A DNA stretch of 64,000 nt from Rhodanobacter sp. AS-Z3 (GCF_029224025.1 NZ_CP119392.1:3805001-3869000), one strand, 5' to 3'; counted from the stretch's first letter, positions 9,830 through 18,877 are shown. The notes: generated from the sequence alone by a model not told the origin. Program-made: numbers and translations.

Positions 9830-9857
9830 AACGGCGCCATTCGGCGCCGTTTTTTGT
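9830..9857 (+). terminator. Intrinsic terminator after TetR gene
   Basis: A 9-bp GC-rich stem (AACGGCGCC paired with GGCGCCGTT, loop ATTC) runs directly into a T tract (TTTTTTG), 24 bases after the TetR stop codon. Confidence 0.9.
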
Positions 9858-9878
9858 TGCGTCAAACCTTGCAATACC

Positions 9879-9908
9879 AGTGATCGCAAACTACCGTTTC
9901 CGATCACT
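9879..9908. promoter_or_regulatory. Dyad upstream of pckG
   Basis: An 8-bp inverted repeat (AGTGATCG and CGATCACT, 14-base spacer) ends 26 bases before the pckG ATG and is followed by TTTTC. It could be an operator in the pckG promoter/leader or a weak leader hairpin. The sequence alone does not decide. Confidence 0.35.
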
Positions 9909-9934
9909 TTTTCAAAAAACATCACGAGGACACG

Positions 9935-11716
9935 ATGACCAGCAAGCTGGAAGCGCTCGCGCAGTGGGTCGATGAAGTTGCCGCCCTTACCCGCCCTGCA
10001 AGCATTCATTGGTGCGACGGCTCGGATGCCGAATATCAGTCCCTGGTACAGCAGATGCTGGCCGACGGCACACTGATCGAATTGAACCAGCTGACTCATC
10101 CAGGCTGCTACCTGCATCGCTCGCATCCCACCGACGTGGCCCGCGTCGAGCATCTCACCCTGGTCTGCCATCCGAACCGGGACGACGCCGGTCCGAACAA
10201 TCACTGGATGGACCCGGCCGAGGCGCACGCCAAGATCGATGCGCTGTTTGACGGCTGCATGGCCGGGCGAACCATGTACGTGATCCCGTACTGCATGGGC
10301 CCGATCGACTCACCGCTGTCGCGCTGCGGCGTTGAAATTACCGACAGCCCGTACGTCGTCGCCAACATGAAGATCATGACCCGCATGGGCGCCGCCGCGC
10401 AGGCGCGGATCGAACACGAAGGCAGCTTCGTAAAGGGCCTGCACTCCAAGGGTGAGCTCGACCCCGAGCGGCGCTGGATCATGCATTTCCCGGCCGAGTT
10501 GTCGATCAAGTCCTACGGCTCGGGTTACGGCGGCAATGCGCTGCTCGGCAAGAAATGCCATGCGCTGCGCATCGCCAGCAACCAGGCGCGCACGGAAGGC
10601 TGGCTGGCCGAGCACATGCTGATCGTCGGCATCGAAAACCCGCAGGGTGAAAAGCATTACATCGCCGCGGCCTTCCCGTCGGCCTGCGGCAAGACCAACC
10701 TGGCGATGCTGATTCCGCCGGAAGCCTATCGTCAGGACGGCTGGAAAGTCTGGACGGTTGGCGACGACATCTGCTGGATGCGCCCCGGTGCAGATGGACG
10801 TCTCTATGCGATCAACCCGGAGGCCGGCTTCTTCGGCGTGGCACCGGGCACCAGTAACAACACCAACCCGAACGCGCTGAAGAGCATCTCGCACGACACC
10901 ATTTTCACCAACGTCGCCGTCACCGCCGATAACCAGCCGTGGTGGGAAGGCCTGCCCGGCACACCGGTCACCGATTGGCAGGGGCGTCCGTACGACCCGG
11001 CCAACGGCCCGGCGGCGCATCCCAATTCGCGCTTCACGGTCAGCGCGCAGCAGTGCCCCACCTGGTCGGAAATGGCCGAGGCCGCGCAGGGCGTGCCGAT
11101 CAGCGCCATCGTGTTCGGTGGCCGTCGCCCTTCGCTGTTGCCGCTGGTGATGGAAGCGCGTGACTGGACTCATGGCGTGCTGATGGGCGCCGCGATGGGT
11201 TCGGAAACCACGGCGGCGGCCACCGGCGCGGTCGGCGTGCTGCGCCGTGACTCGATGGCGATGAAACCGTTCTGCGGCTATCACTACGGTGACTATTTCG
11301 CCCACTGGCTGTCGTTCGATCAGCCCGCCGCGAAGCTGCCCAAGGTCTTCCACGTCAACTGGTTCCGCAAGGGCGCAGACGGCAAATTCCTGTGGCCGGG
11401 CTTCGGCGAAAACCTGCGCGTGCTGGAATGGATGATCAACCGCGCCGACGGTCGCGTCAGCGGCGAACAGACGCCCATCGGTATCCTGCCAGCGGAAGGC
11501 GAGTTGAATCTGGCCGGCCTCAAGCTGGATCGCGCCCAACTGGATGAACTGCTGCAAGTCGACAACGCCGGCTGGCAGACCGAACTGACCGCCATCGGCG
11601 ACTACCTCGCCAGCTTTGCGCCGCGCCTGCCCGAACGCCTGCAGCGGGAACAGCAACGCGTCGCCAAGGCACTGGTCGACGCCGAACAGCCGGCACGCAG
11701 CGCCGCAGCCTCCTGA
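9935..11716 (+). CDS. pckG: Phosphoenolpyruvate carboxykinase (GTP)
   Basis: This 593-residue cytoplasmic enzyme converts oxaloacetate and GTP to phosphoenolpyruvate, GDP and CO2, the entry step of gluconeogenesis. The nucleotide loop FPSACGKTNLAM, the PEPCK-specific GTP-type segment FGGRRPSLLPL and the FCGYHYGDYF region are visible. The length fits the GTP-dependent family, not the roughly 540-residue ATP family. A GAGGA ribosome site precedes the ATG. The gene is flanked by an upstream terminator and dyad and a downstream 13-bp hairpin, so it looks monocistronic. Its position next to fadE genes fits growth on fatty acids, though no shared regulation is visible. Confidence 0.97.
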   Translation: MTSKLEALAQWVDEVAALTRPASIHWCDGSDAEYQSLVQQMLADGTLIELNQLTHPGCYLHRSHPTDVARVEHLTLVCHPNRDDAGPNNHWMDPAEAHAKIDALFDGCMAGRTMYVIPYCMGPIDSPLSRCGVEITDSPYVVANMKIMTRMGAAAQARIEHEGSFVKGLHSKGELDPERRWIMHFPAELSIKSYGSGYGGNALLGKKCHALRIASNQARTEGWLAEHMLIVGIENPQGEKHYIAAAFPSACGKTNLAMLIPPEAYRQDGWKVWTVGDDICWMRPGADGRLYAINPEAGFFGVAPGTSNNTNPNALKSISHDTIFTNVAVTADNQPWWEGLPGTPVTDWQGRPYDPANGPAAHPNSRFTVSAQQCPTWSEMAEAAQGVPISAIVFGGRRPSLLPLVMEARDWTHGVLMGAAMGSETTAAATGAVGVLRRDSMAMKPFCGYHYGDYFAHWLSFDQPAAKLPKVFHVNWFRKGADGKFLWPGFGENLRVLEWMINRADGRVSGEQTPIGILPAEGELNLAGLKLDRAQLDELLQVDNAGWQTELTAIGDYLASFAPRLPERLQREQQRVAKALVDAEQPARSAAAS

Positions 11717-11725
11717 GTACCGCCC

Positions 11726-11756
11726 ATCGCGGGTCGCCAGCACGGCGACCCGCGAT
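11726..11756 (+). terminator. Hairpin after pckG
   Basis: A perfect 13-bp stem (ATCGCGGGTCGCC with its complement, 5-base loop AGCAC) begins 10 bases after the pckG stop. It lacks a clear T tract, so it is a probable 3'-end hairpin rather than a textbook terminator. Confidence 0.55.
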
Positions 11757-11798
11757 GCTTCAAACCCTTTCGCACGACGGCGCATCCAAGCTGGCAAG

Positions 11799-12377
11799 AT
11801 GATCGCCACCTGCCCCGCCACCGGAAACTCCATGTCGCCTGCGTCAGCGGGAAACCTCGACAGCGACGACGTGCGCGCCGCCGCAGCCGGCGACCGGCAA
11901 GCGTTTCAGCGGTTGTATCACCTGCACAGTGGCCGCGTGCATGGCGCAGTCTTTCGACTGGCGGGTTACGACCATGCCCGCGCCGAAGACCTGACCCAGG
12001 AAGCCTTCGTGCGCGCCTGGCAGAAGCTGCCCGGATTTCGCCATGAAAGCGCCTTCGGCACTTGGCTGTACCGACTCGCGGTCAACGTGGCACTGATGGA
12101 TATCCGTGCCCGTGGCGCCGACCCGGTGAGCATGCTGGACGACGAGCAGATGCCGGACATCGGTGCGATGCCCTTTTGCGCCGCCGAACGCGAGGAACTG
12201 GCACACGCCATCAGCATGCTGCCGCCGCGCGCCCGCGCCGTGCTGGTCTTGCATGACATTGAAGGCTGGAAGCACGAAGAGATCAGCCTTGAACTGGGCA
12301 TGGCGGTCGGCACTTCGAAAGCACAGTTGCATCGCGCACGCGGTTTGCTGCGCAAGGTATTGGGAGAAGCGGCATGA
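11799..12377 (+). CDS. ECF-type RNA polymerase sigma factor
   Basis: The protein is about 192 residues with sigma region 2 (HARAEDLTQEAFVRAW, then FGTWLYRLAVN) and region 4 (LPPRARAVLVLHDIEGWKHEEIS, then GTSKAQLHRAR). There is no region 1 or 3, which defines an extracytoplasmic-function sigma factor. Two starts are possible, ATG at 11799 and ATG at 11832; neither has a strong ribosome site. The stop overlaps the ATG of the next gene (ATGA), so sigma and presumed anti-sigma are translationally coupled. The third gene encodes a secreted DUF4097 protein. Together they form an envelope-sensing cassette (inference). Confidence 0.92.
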   Translation: MIATCPATGNSMSPASAGNLDSDDVRAAAAGDRQAFQRLYHLHSGRVHGAVFRLAGYDHARAEDLTQEAFVRAWQKLPGFRHESAFGTWLYRLAVNVALMDIRARGADPVSMLDDEQMPDIGAMPFCAAEREELAHAISMLPPRARAVLVLHDIEGWKHEEISLELGMAVGTSKAQLHRARGLLRKVLGEAA

Positions 12378-12817
12378 ATGAATTTGAATGGCGTCTGCAG
12401 ATGCGCCGCCTACGCCAGCCAGTTGCTCCGCCACGGGATCTCTGGCACGCGATCGACGCGGCACTCGATCAGCCGAAAAGCCGTGACGTAGCGGCAGGCG
12501 ACCGGCATCGGCGAGCCCGGCGGCGCTGGCTGGCCGGTGCAGGCGTGGCTGCCTCGTTGCTGCTGGCTCTGGGTGTCGGCTGGCATGTCATGCGCGGCCC
12601 GTCACCCCTGACATCGAGCAGCATTGCCGCCAACACAGGGCCGTGGAAGCCGGCCGACCCCCGCTTCAGTGGTGCCGCGATCGAGCTGGATGCGGCGCGC
12701 ATGGAACTCTTGCTGGCACTTCAACAAGCACCGGATTCTGCGGCCCTGCAACGACTGCTGGGCCGCACCGAGCAACAGCAAAAGCAACTTCGCCAACTGG
12801 CCAGTCAGCCCGGCTGA
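12374..12817 (+). CDS. Probable anti-sigma factor, single-pass membrane protein
   Basis: This 147-residue protein has a cytoplasmic N-terminal segment (about 1-50) rich in Arg, one membrane helix (about 52-70, AGVAASLLLALGVGW) and a short periplasmic C-terminal region ending in a Gln-rich helix. It starts inside the sigma gene stop (ATGA overlap). Size, topology and coupling to an ECF sigma gene identify it as the likely cognate anti-sigma factor. I do not see the His/Cys zinc motif of the ZAS class. Release of sigma would depend on an envelope signal, possibly involving the downstream DUF4097 protein. Confidence 0.7.
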   Translation: MNEFEWRLQMRRLRQPVAPPRDLWHAIDAALDQPKSRDVAAGDRHRRARRRWLAGAGVAASLLLALGVGWHVMRGPSPLTSSSIAANTGPWKPADPRFSGAAIELDAARMELLLALQQAPDSAALQRLLGRTEQQQKQLRQLASQPG

Positions 12818-12834
12818 GATCTGAAGGAATACGC

Positions 12835-13737
12835 ATGAAAATCACCCGCTATCTTCCGCTCCTGCTATGCCTATGCATCAGCCAGGCCCTCGCCGACACA
12901 CCGATCCAGTTGCGTCACGACGCCAGTGCCACCGCCCGAATCAGCATCAGCAATGTCGCCGGCTCGGTGAACGTGATCGCCTGGGACCGCAATGAAGTGC
13001 AGGTCAGCGGCCGCCTTGGTGACGGCACCAAGCCATTGGCGATCACCGGCAGCAACGACCACCTGGAGATCAAGGTCGAGGCGCAAGGCAGCTCGCACTG
13101 GCTCAATTGGGGCAGCAATAGCCGGATGGGCCCCACCACACTGGAGTTGCATGTACCCAAGGCCGCCTCGCTTGAGGTCGACGTGGTCAGCGCGCCGCTG
13201 GTGATTGACGGCATGGACGGCGGTGCCATCGAGGTCAACACGGTCAGTGGCAGGGCGCGCATCAATGCCCGCACACCGTCGCTCTCGGTGGATAGCGTGA
13301 GCGGCGGGATCGAGCAGGCCGGACAGGCGGACAAGGCTAACCTGCAAAGTGTAAGCGGCGACATCCTCGCTCCCGCACTGGGCAGTCAGGTCGAGCTGCA
13401 GACTGTTTCCGGCCGCATCCAGGCCAGTGGTGGGCCGTGGCAGAAACTCACGCTGAGCACTGTCTCGGGCAATGTGCAGTTGAACGGCGGATTGACCGCT
13501 GGCGGCAGCATCGATGTCGACAGCATGAGCGGCGATGTGCAGCTTCAACTACCGGCCAACAGCAATGCCCGCCTGCATGCAAGCAGCTTCAGCGGCAATC
13601 TGCACAGCGATTTCGGTACGCCCACCGAACCCGAGCACGGGCCCGGCAGCTCGCTCGACACGCAGCTGGGCAAGGGCCAGGGCAAGATCGGCATCGAGAC
13701 CTTCAGCGGCGACCTGCGTATACGCAAGCAGGACTGA
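12835..13737 (+). CDS. Secreted DUF4097 beta-repeat protein
   Basis: This 300-residue protein has a clear signal peptide (ITRYLPLLLCLCISQALA, cleavage after ALA). The mature part is a beta-solenoid-like array of short strands with a recurring xxVSGxI motif: NTVSGRA, DSVSGGI, QSVSGDI, QTVSGRI, STVSGNV, DSMSGDV, SSFSGNL, ETFSGDL. This is the DUF4097 (adhesin-like) pattern. The ATG at 12835 has a GAAGGA ribosome site and begins 18 bases after the anti-sigma stop, so the three genes form one operon. DUF4097 genes commonly accompany sigma/anti-sigma or PspC-type regulators. The molecular role is not established. Confidence 0.85.
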   Translation: MKITRYLPLLLCLCISQALADTPIQLRHDASATARISISNVAGSVNVIAWDRNEVQVSGRLGDGTKPLAITGSNDHLEIKVEAQGSSHWLNWGSNSRMGPTTLELHVPKAASLEVDVVSAPLVIDGMDGGAIEVNTVSGRARINARTPSLSVDSVSGGIEQAGQADKANLQSVSGDILAPALGSQVELQTVSGRIQASGGPWQKLTLSTVSGNVQLNGGLTAGGSIDVDSMSGDVQLQLPANSNARLHASSFSGNLHSDFGTPTEPEHGPGSSLDTQLGKGQGKIGIETFSGDLRIRKQD

Positions 13738-13778
13738 AGACGCGCCGGGACGGCGAATTGCGTCCAACCCGCCCAAAC

Positions 13779-13812
13779 AAAAACGCCGTCGCACAAGCGA
13801 CGGCGTTTTTAT
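13779..13812. terminator. Bidirectional intrinsic terminator
   Basis: A 13-bp stem (AAAACGCCGTCGC with its complement, loop ACAA) is flanked by A on the left and T on the right. It can terminate both the DUF4097 gene on the plus strand and the convergent gene on the minus strand. Confidence 0.88.
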
Positions 13813-13842
13813 TGTTTCGATGCGCGTGGCGCTGGCTGTCGC

Positions 13843-14754
13843 TCAGAGATCCTGGTGGTACTGCACGTACGGCGTACGCGACTGATCCGGCTCCGGCCCT
13901 GCGGGCGTATTGACCGCCGTGCCGGAAGACCACAGGTTCTGCGCGCCGACACTCAGCGAGCCGCTCCAAGGCAGACGCCAGGTCACGCCAAGATCGATGC
14001 TGTTCCAGCGGCGATCTGCATTGAGATCACCGGGAATGGCCATCTGCGGCTGCATGGTGCGACCGGTCAGCACGCCGCTCAGCGGACCGTGATCGACACC
14101 GAAACTCAATGCTTTTTGATCCAGCGTATCGACGCCCAGCAGATTGCCTGGCAGCAGATGGATACGGCCCACGCTGGCGCCGAGGTCAATGCCGGTCTTG
14201 CCGTCCAGCGCCAGTCGCCCACTCGCGTTGAGCTGCGCACTGCTGTCGAAACTGGTCAGGCCGTTCACCCCTGGCGTCGCGCCCGGAAGCACGCGCGGCA
14301 AGACGTTGCGGGCATTCGGCGTGGTGCTGGTGCCCACGCTGACACCCACGCTGTAACGACCTGTCGCATAGGTGGCGCCCACTTCACTGCCGTGCACGCG
14401 CTGACCCGAATGGGCCCACGAGAGCTCACTGACTTCAGCGTGTGCTTGCAGGCGCGGGCCCAAGCCATATTGCACGCCCGTGCTGGTCAAACTGGAGCCA
14501 TCGACCACGCGCAAGGCAAGCGGCTCGTGCCGGCCCATCGCTTCGGCAGCACTGCTGCGGTCAGTCATCAGCGAGAAAAGATGACCGTCAGCGCTACGCC
14601 ACAGCGGAGTCAGCGTACCCGTGCCGGAACTGGCCTGTGGTGCTGCAGGCTGTGCCAGCAAGCTTTCCGTCATTTGCTGATCGCCACCCACAGACTGGCC
14701 GGCCGCACCAAGCGGCAACGCACACAGCAGCAGGAGGGGAAAGAGGCGACGCAT
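13843..14754 (-). CDS. Secreted hypothetical protein, possible outer-membrane beta-barrel
   Basis: The 303-residue product begins with a signal peptide (RRLFPLLLLCALPLGAAG). The rest is rich in alternating Gly/Ser/aromatic strands of the kind found in outer-membrane barrels (for example SVGVSVGTST, GIDLGASVGRIHLL, IDLGVTWRLPWSGSLSVGAQNLW). It does not end in the usual aromatic residue; the C-terminus is QYHQDL. The ATG at 14754 was preferred over in-frame upstream codons because it places the signal peptide at the N-terminus. I do not recognise a named family. It stands alone, convergent with the sigma cassette and divergent from the GGDEF-EAL gene. Confidence 0.7.
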   Translation of the reverse strand: MRRLFPLLLLCALPLGAAGQSVGGDQQMTESLLAQPAAPQASSGTGTLTPLWRSADGHLFSLMTDRSSAAEAMGRHEPLALRVVDGSSLTSTGVQYGLGPRLQAHAEVSELSWAHSGQRVHGSEVGATYATGRYSVGVSVGTSTTPNARNVLPRVLPGATPGVNGLTSFDSSAQLNASGRLALDGKTGIDLGASVGRIHLLPGNLLGVDTLDQKALSFGVDHGPLSGVLTGRTMQPQMAIPGDLNADRRWNSIDLGVTWRLPWSGSLSVGAQNLWSSGTAVNTPAGPEPDQSRTPYVQYHQDL

Positions 14755-14990
14755 GGCGAGGAACCGGTTGCTCACTGCACGAGGGTGGGATGGGCGTTGA
14801 GTGTATCCGGTTTTACGTTTTACTAACACCCTGAAAAGCAGCGCTCGCGCACAAAAATGCTCTTCGGCAAGTTCGACCAGCGTCCAACAACAAAGTTTCA
14901 ACGGTTCCGCTGGCTAGGATGCAGGCTTACACGATATAAAGGCGTGTCATACCGGTCCAGCCTGACCGTTCCGGAAACAGCCTTAGCACG

Positions 14991-17891
14991 ATGAGCGCCA
15001 CTCCAACGATCCGTTACTCGTCGTCACCTGTGGTGGCGCGGGATGTTGCGACCCTTCACACGGCGGTAGAACGCCTGTTCGAAGCGATCGACGCCGCGAG
15101 CGTGATGGAACTGTGCGAGCAGATCCTGACCAACTTCGGGGTTCAGGGCCGCCTTCACTGGCGGCGGCAGGAGCCCAGCCCGGCCGCGCTGACCCATCAA
15201 CTGGATCTTGCCGAAGATCCGCAAGCCTCGCGCGCGTTGACCCTGGAGTGGACCGACCAGCCACCTTCCGAAGTCATGCGCGAGCAGTTGCAGTGGCTGG
15301 GTCGACTGGCTGACATCCGCCTGCGCCATCTTGCCGAGACCAGTCGTTTGTACGAGGCCATTTCGCGTCTGGCCCTGGCCGAGCGACTGCAGCGTGCGCT
15401 TTACGCCATCGCCGAACAGGCCGGCTCCGAACACGACATGCCCGAGATGATGCGGGCGCTGCATGCCATCGTCAGCAGCCTGATGTATGCGGAAAATTTC
15501 TACATCGTGCTGTACGACGCCGCGACAGACACCGTACGTTTTCCGTACTACGTCGACATCGTCGATACCGATCCACCGCCGCCAGACCAGAGTCTGCCGC
15601 TGAGCGAAATGCTGTACAGCCTGACCTGGAGTCTTTTGCAGGAAGGCCGGGCGCTGATGGGCTCCATCGACGAGTTGAAGCAACAGTTGGGTGAGCGTTA
15701 CAGGCCACTCGGCCCCAGTTGCGAGCATTGGCTGGGCGCACCGCTGTTGCGTGCCGGACATGTGGTGGGCGGTATCGTGATGCAGAGCTACCGTGCCGAC
15801 ACGCACTACTCGCAGCACGATCTCGAACTGCTCAATTACGTGGCCCAGCACGTGCAGACGGCGATTGAACGTCGCGAAGCACATATCGAGTTGGCGCGAC
15901 GCGTTACGGACCGCACGGCGGCACTGCGCGAGGCCAACCGCGTGCTGCGCCAGCAGGTACTCCAACGGCAGCATGGCGAACGCTTGCAGGCTGCGCTGTT
16001 CCGCATCGCCGAACTGGCGAATAGCGCAGAGAGCCTGGACGAATTCTACGCATCGACGCACGAAGTCATCGGCGGCCTGCTGTACGCGCGCAATCTCTAC
16101 ATCGCACTGGTGGACGAGGAAAGCGGGCACCTCACCTTCCCCTACTCGGTGGACGACGTGGACAAGGCGCGCCCACCGCGTGCGCATGGCCGCGGCGCTA
16201 CCGAATACGTGCTGCGCCATGGCAAGCCGCTACTCGCCGGTCCGCCGGAGATCGAACGGCTCAGCGCACTGGGCGAGATCAGTCACTTCGGTGCAAGGTC
16301 CGTGTGCTGGCTCGGCGTTCCGCTGATCTGGGACGGCAAGGCAACCGGCGTGATCGCACTGCAAAGCTATGCGCCGGAACACACTTACAACGAACGCGAC
16401 CAGGAACTGCTGACCTTCGTCAGCTACCACATCGCCAACGCGCTGCAACGCAAGCAGGCAGCCACCTCGCTGAAGCAGGCCTACTCCGGACTGGAGCGCC
16501 GCGTCACCGAACGCACCCGCGCACTGGCGCTGGCCAACCGCGACCTGCGCGAGCAGATCGCCGAGCGCGAGCGGGTCGAGCGACGACTCAAGTACGAAAC
16601 GCTGCACGACTCGCTGACCGGGCTGCCGAATCGCACCCTGCTGCTGCAGCGTCTGGAACATGCGATGCAGCGTTACGCCGCCAATTCGACCGAACAGTTC
16701 GCCGTGCTGTTCATCGACCTTGATCGCTTCAAGGTGATCAATGATTCGGTCGGCCATCTGGTCGGTGACGACTTGTTGTTCCAGGTCGGAGGTCGCATTC
16801 GTGCCTGCCTGAAAACACGCGACGTGGTGGCCCGTCTTGGCGGCGATGAATTTGCCGTGTTGCTGGAAGGCATTGCGGAAAACGCCCGGCCCATGCAAAT
16901 CGCCGAACGCATCATCCGCGAGCTGGAAGTTCCCTTCCGACTGGGCACCAAGGAAATTTTCACCTCGGCGTCGATCGGCATCGCGCTCGCCAATCCGCAA
17001 TATCGCCAGCCAGAAGAACTGCTGCGCGACGCCGATGCGGCGATGTACAACGCGAAGGACGGTGGACGTCATCGTGCAGCCATGTTCGACGACCGCCTGC
17101 GCCGCGAGGCACTGTCGCTGCTGGACATGGAAAGCGACCTGCGCCATGCGATCAGCCGCAACGAGTTCGAGCCGTTCTACCAGCCGATCGTGGAACTGTC
17201 GAACGGACGGATCATCGGTTTTGAGGCGCTGCTGCGCTGGCACCACCCCAAGCGCGGCCTGTTGCTGCCGGGTGACTTCCTGCTGGTCGCCGACGAATGC
17301 GGCTGCACCGAAGCGATCGACTGGCTGATTTTCGAGCAGGCATGCACTCAAGCGGTGCGCCTGATCGGCACCGAAGGTTTCATCACCATCAACGTATCCG
17401 GCCGGCATTTCCGCTCGGCCGACCTTGATCTCCGTTTGCTGGCCTTGTTCGACCAGTACGCCGTGCCCACGCGCTGCATTCGCATTGAGGTCACCGAACA
17501 CGCGTTGCTGGAGAACCCCACCCAGGTCAAGCAGATCCTGCAGAACCTGCAAAGCCAGGGCGTCGGCATTGCGCTGGACGATTTCGGTACCGGCTATTCG
17601 TCGCTCAGCTACCTGCACCAGTACCCATTCGAGTCACTGAAGATCGACCGTTCGTTCATCATCGAACTGCCACCCGATGAATCCGAAACCCAGGGGCTGG
17701 CGATGGTGCGCGCCATTCAGGTGCTGGCCGACTCGCTGCGCTTGAAGGTGATTGCCGAAGGCATCGAGGAAGAGTCGCAACGGCAGGCGCTGTTGCGCAT
17801 TGGCTGCCGCTACGGCCAGGGCTTCCTGTTTTCCCAGGCACAACCGGCCAGCCACTGGATCAAGGCAGACCATCCGGTGCTGCTGGCCTAA
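14991..17891 (+). CDS. GAF-GAF-GGDEF-EAL cyclic-di-GMP protein
   Basis: This 966-residue soluble protein contains two GAF-type sensor domains (about 130-300 and 335-490), each followed by a helix with the repeated ERRVTERTRAL-like linker. A GGDEF domain (about 530-690) has ARLGGDEFAV intact, but the inhibitory site is KTRD instead of RxxD. An EAL domain (about 715-955) keeps its catalytic residues: FEALLRW, INVSGRHF, VTEHALLE, DDFGTGYSS, KIDRSF and AEGIE. Both cyclase and phosphodiesterase activity are possible. The weakened I-site suggests less product inhibition or GTP-sensing use. It is the third c-di-GMP/phosphorelay protein in 15 kb, but it is monocistronic. Confidence 0.93.
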   Translation: MSATPTIRYSSSPVVARDVATLHTAVERLFEAIDAASVMELCEQILTNFGVQGRLHWRRQEPSPAALTHQLDLAEDPQASRALTLEWTDQPPSEVMREQLQWLGRLADIRLRHLAETSRLYEAISRLALAERLQRALYAIAEQAGSEHDMPEMMRALHAIVSSLMYAENFYIVLYDAATDTVRFPYYVDIVDTDPPPPDQSLPLSEMLYSLTWSLLQEGRALMGSIDELKQQLGERYRPLGPSCEHWLGAPLLRAGHVVGGIVMQSYRADTHYSQHDLELLNYVAQHVQTAIERREAHIELARRVTDRTAALREANRVLRQQVLQRQHGERLQAALFRIAELANSAESLDEFYASTHEVIGGLLYARNLYIALVDEESGHLTFPYSVDDVDKARPPRAHGRGATEYVLRHGKPLLAGPPEIERLSALGEISHFGARSVCWLGVPLIWDGKATGVIALQSYAPEHTYNERDQELLTFVSYHIANALQRKQAATSLKQAYSGLERRVTERTRALALANRDLREQIAERERVERRLKYETLHDSLTGLPNRTLLLQRLEHAMQRYAANSTEQFAVLFIDLDRFKVINDSVGHLVGDDLLFQVGGRIRACLKTRDVVARLGGDEFAVLLEGIAENARPMQIAERIIRELEVPFRLGTKEIFTSASIGIALANPQYRQPEELLRDADAAMYNAKDGGRHRAAMFDDRLRREALSLLDMESDLRHAISRNEFEPFYQPIVELSNGRIIGFEALLRWHHPKRGLLLPGDFLLVADECGCTEAIDWLIFEQACTQAVRLIGTEGFITINVSGRHFRSADLDLRLLALFDQYAVPTRCIRIEVTEHALLENPTQVKQILQNLQSQGVGIALDDFGTGYSSLSYLHQYPFESLKIDRSFIIELPPDESETQGLAMVRAIQVLADSLRLKVIAEGIEEESQRQALLRIGCRYGQGFLFSQAQPASHWIKADHPVLLA

Positions 17892-17897
17892 GCCACC

Positions 17898-18797
17898 TTA
17901 TTGCGCTGTATCCGGTGCTGCGGGTGCCGCACCGTCACTGAGCAAGTGTTCGGCATCAATGCGATCGAAGTGGTAACGCTGCGCGCAGAATTCGCAGATC
18001 ACTTCAATCTCGTTGTCGCGAGCCTGCAAGGCTGCTTCCACTTCGTCACGACCCAGCGAACGCAGCATCGCCCCGACCCGCTGGCGGCTGCAGCTGCAAC
18101 CAAAGGCCAGTGCGCGCGGCTCGAATAGCCGCACCGTTTCCTCGTGATACAGGCGATAGAGCAATGCCTCCGGCGGGCTGGCCAGCAACTCATCCACGCC
18201 CAGCGTGGCAGTGAGGTGGACAACACGATCCCAGGCATCCTCGTCGTGCACGGCATCAATGCCACCCTCACCGGGCATCTTCTGCAACATCAAACCGACC
18301 GCATGCTCACCATCAGCGGCCAGCAGGATACGCGCCGGCAATTGCTCGGACTGGATAAAATAGTCTTCCAGCGAGGCGGCCAGCCCGGCGTGTTGCAGCT
18401 CGACCAGCCCCTGATAGCGCTGGCCGCGTTCCACGTTGCCGATGGTGATGGCCATGATCGCATCGGGCAGTGCCTCCAGCTCCAGCGGCGTCGGCAGGGG
18501 TGCATTCCAGCGTGCCAGACCGCGCAGTTGTGACTGGTCATTGCACTCGGCAAACAACAACCGCAACGCACCCGTGCTTTTCAACTCGAGCGACAACGCA
18601 CCATCAAGCTTGATGTTGCCGGTCAACAGCGCGCTGGCGGCCAGCGCCTCGCCAAGCAACGCATGCAGCGGCGCCGGATACTCCGCGCGACTGGCAACCT
18701 CACGCCACGCCGGCCCCAGCCGGACCAGGGTTCCGCGCACACCAGCGCGCTCCAGCAGGAACCGATGCAGCACGTCTTGGGTAGGCAGCTTTTCCAC
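17898..18797 (-). CDS. hslO: Hsp33 redox-regulated chaperone
   Basis: The 299-residue protein is the size of Hsp33 (about 290). The C-terminal zinc/redox switch is complete: a CxC pair in GCSCSRQR and a CxxC pair in CEFCAQR about 32 residues later. In the reduced state these bind zinc. Under oxidative plus heat stress they form disulfides and turn the protein into an ATP-independent holdase. The start is GTG at 18797, with a GGAA element 8 bases upstream. The stop lies 6 bases from that of the convergent GGDEF-EAL gene. It is divergent from mtgA with an 80-base shared upstream region. Confidence 0.96.
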   Translation of the reverse strand: MEKLPTQDVLHRFLLERAGVRGTLVRLGPAWREVASRAEYPAPLHALLGEALAASALLTGNIKLDGALSLELKSTGALRLLFAECNDQSQLRGLARWNAPLPTPLELEALPDAIMAITIGNVERGQRYQGLVELQHAGLAASLEDYFIQSEQLPARILLAADGEHAVGLMLQKMPGEGGIDAVHDEDAWDRVVHLTATLGVDELLASPPEALLYRLYHEETVRLFEPRALAFGCSCSRQRVGAMLRSLGRDEVEAALQARDNEIEVICEFCAQRYHFDRIDAEHLLSDGAAPAAPDTAQ

Positions 18798-18864
18798 AGT
18801 CGATGATTCCGTTTCAGTCCAGTGGCATCAGATGGGGTCACAACGACGACACTACAACGGCCCT

Positions 18865-18870
18865 TATACT
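18865..18870 (+). promoter_or_regulatory. -10 element close to mtgA start
   Basis: TATACT, five of six matches to the sigma-70 consensus, ends 7 bases before the mtgA ATG. A transcript from it would begin at or next to the ATG and carry no ribosome-binding site, and none is visible before this ATG. No convincing -35 was found. Confidence 0.4.
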
Positions 18871-18877
18871 GCCACCC

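Noticed and set aside
10310..11833. 507-residue open frame on the minus strand
   Set aside because: It is antisense to pckG, whose motifs are unambiguous. The composition is typical of a high-GC shadow frame.
16230..17618. 462-residue minus-strand frame
   Set aside because: It is antisense to the GGDEF-EAL gene, with no ribosome site and no recognisable domain.
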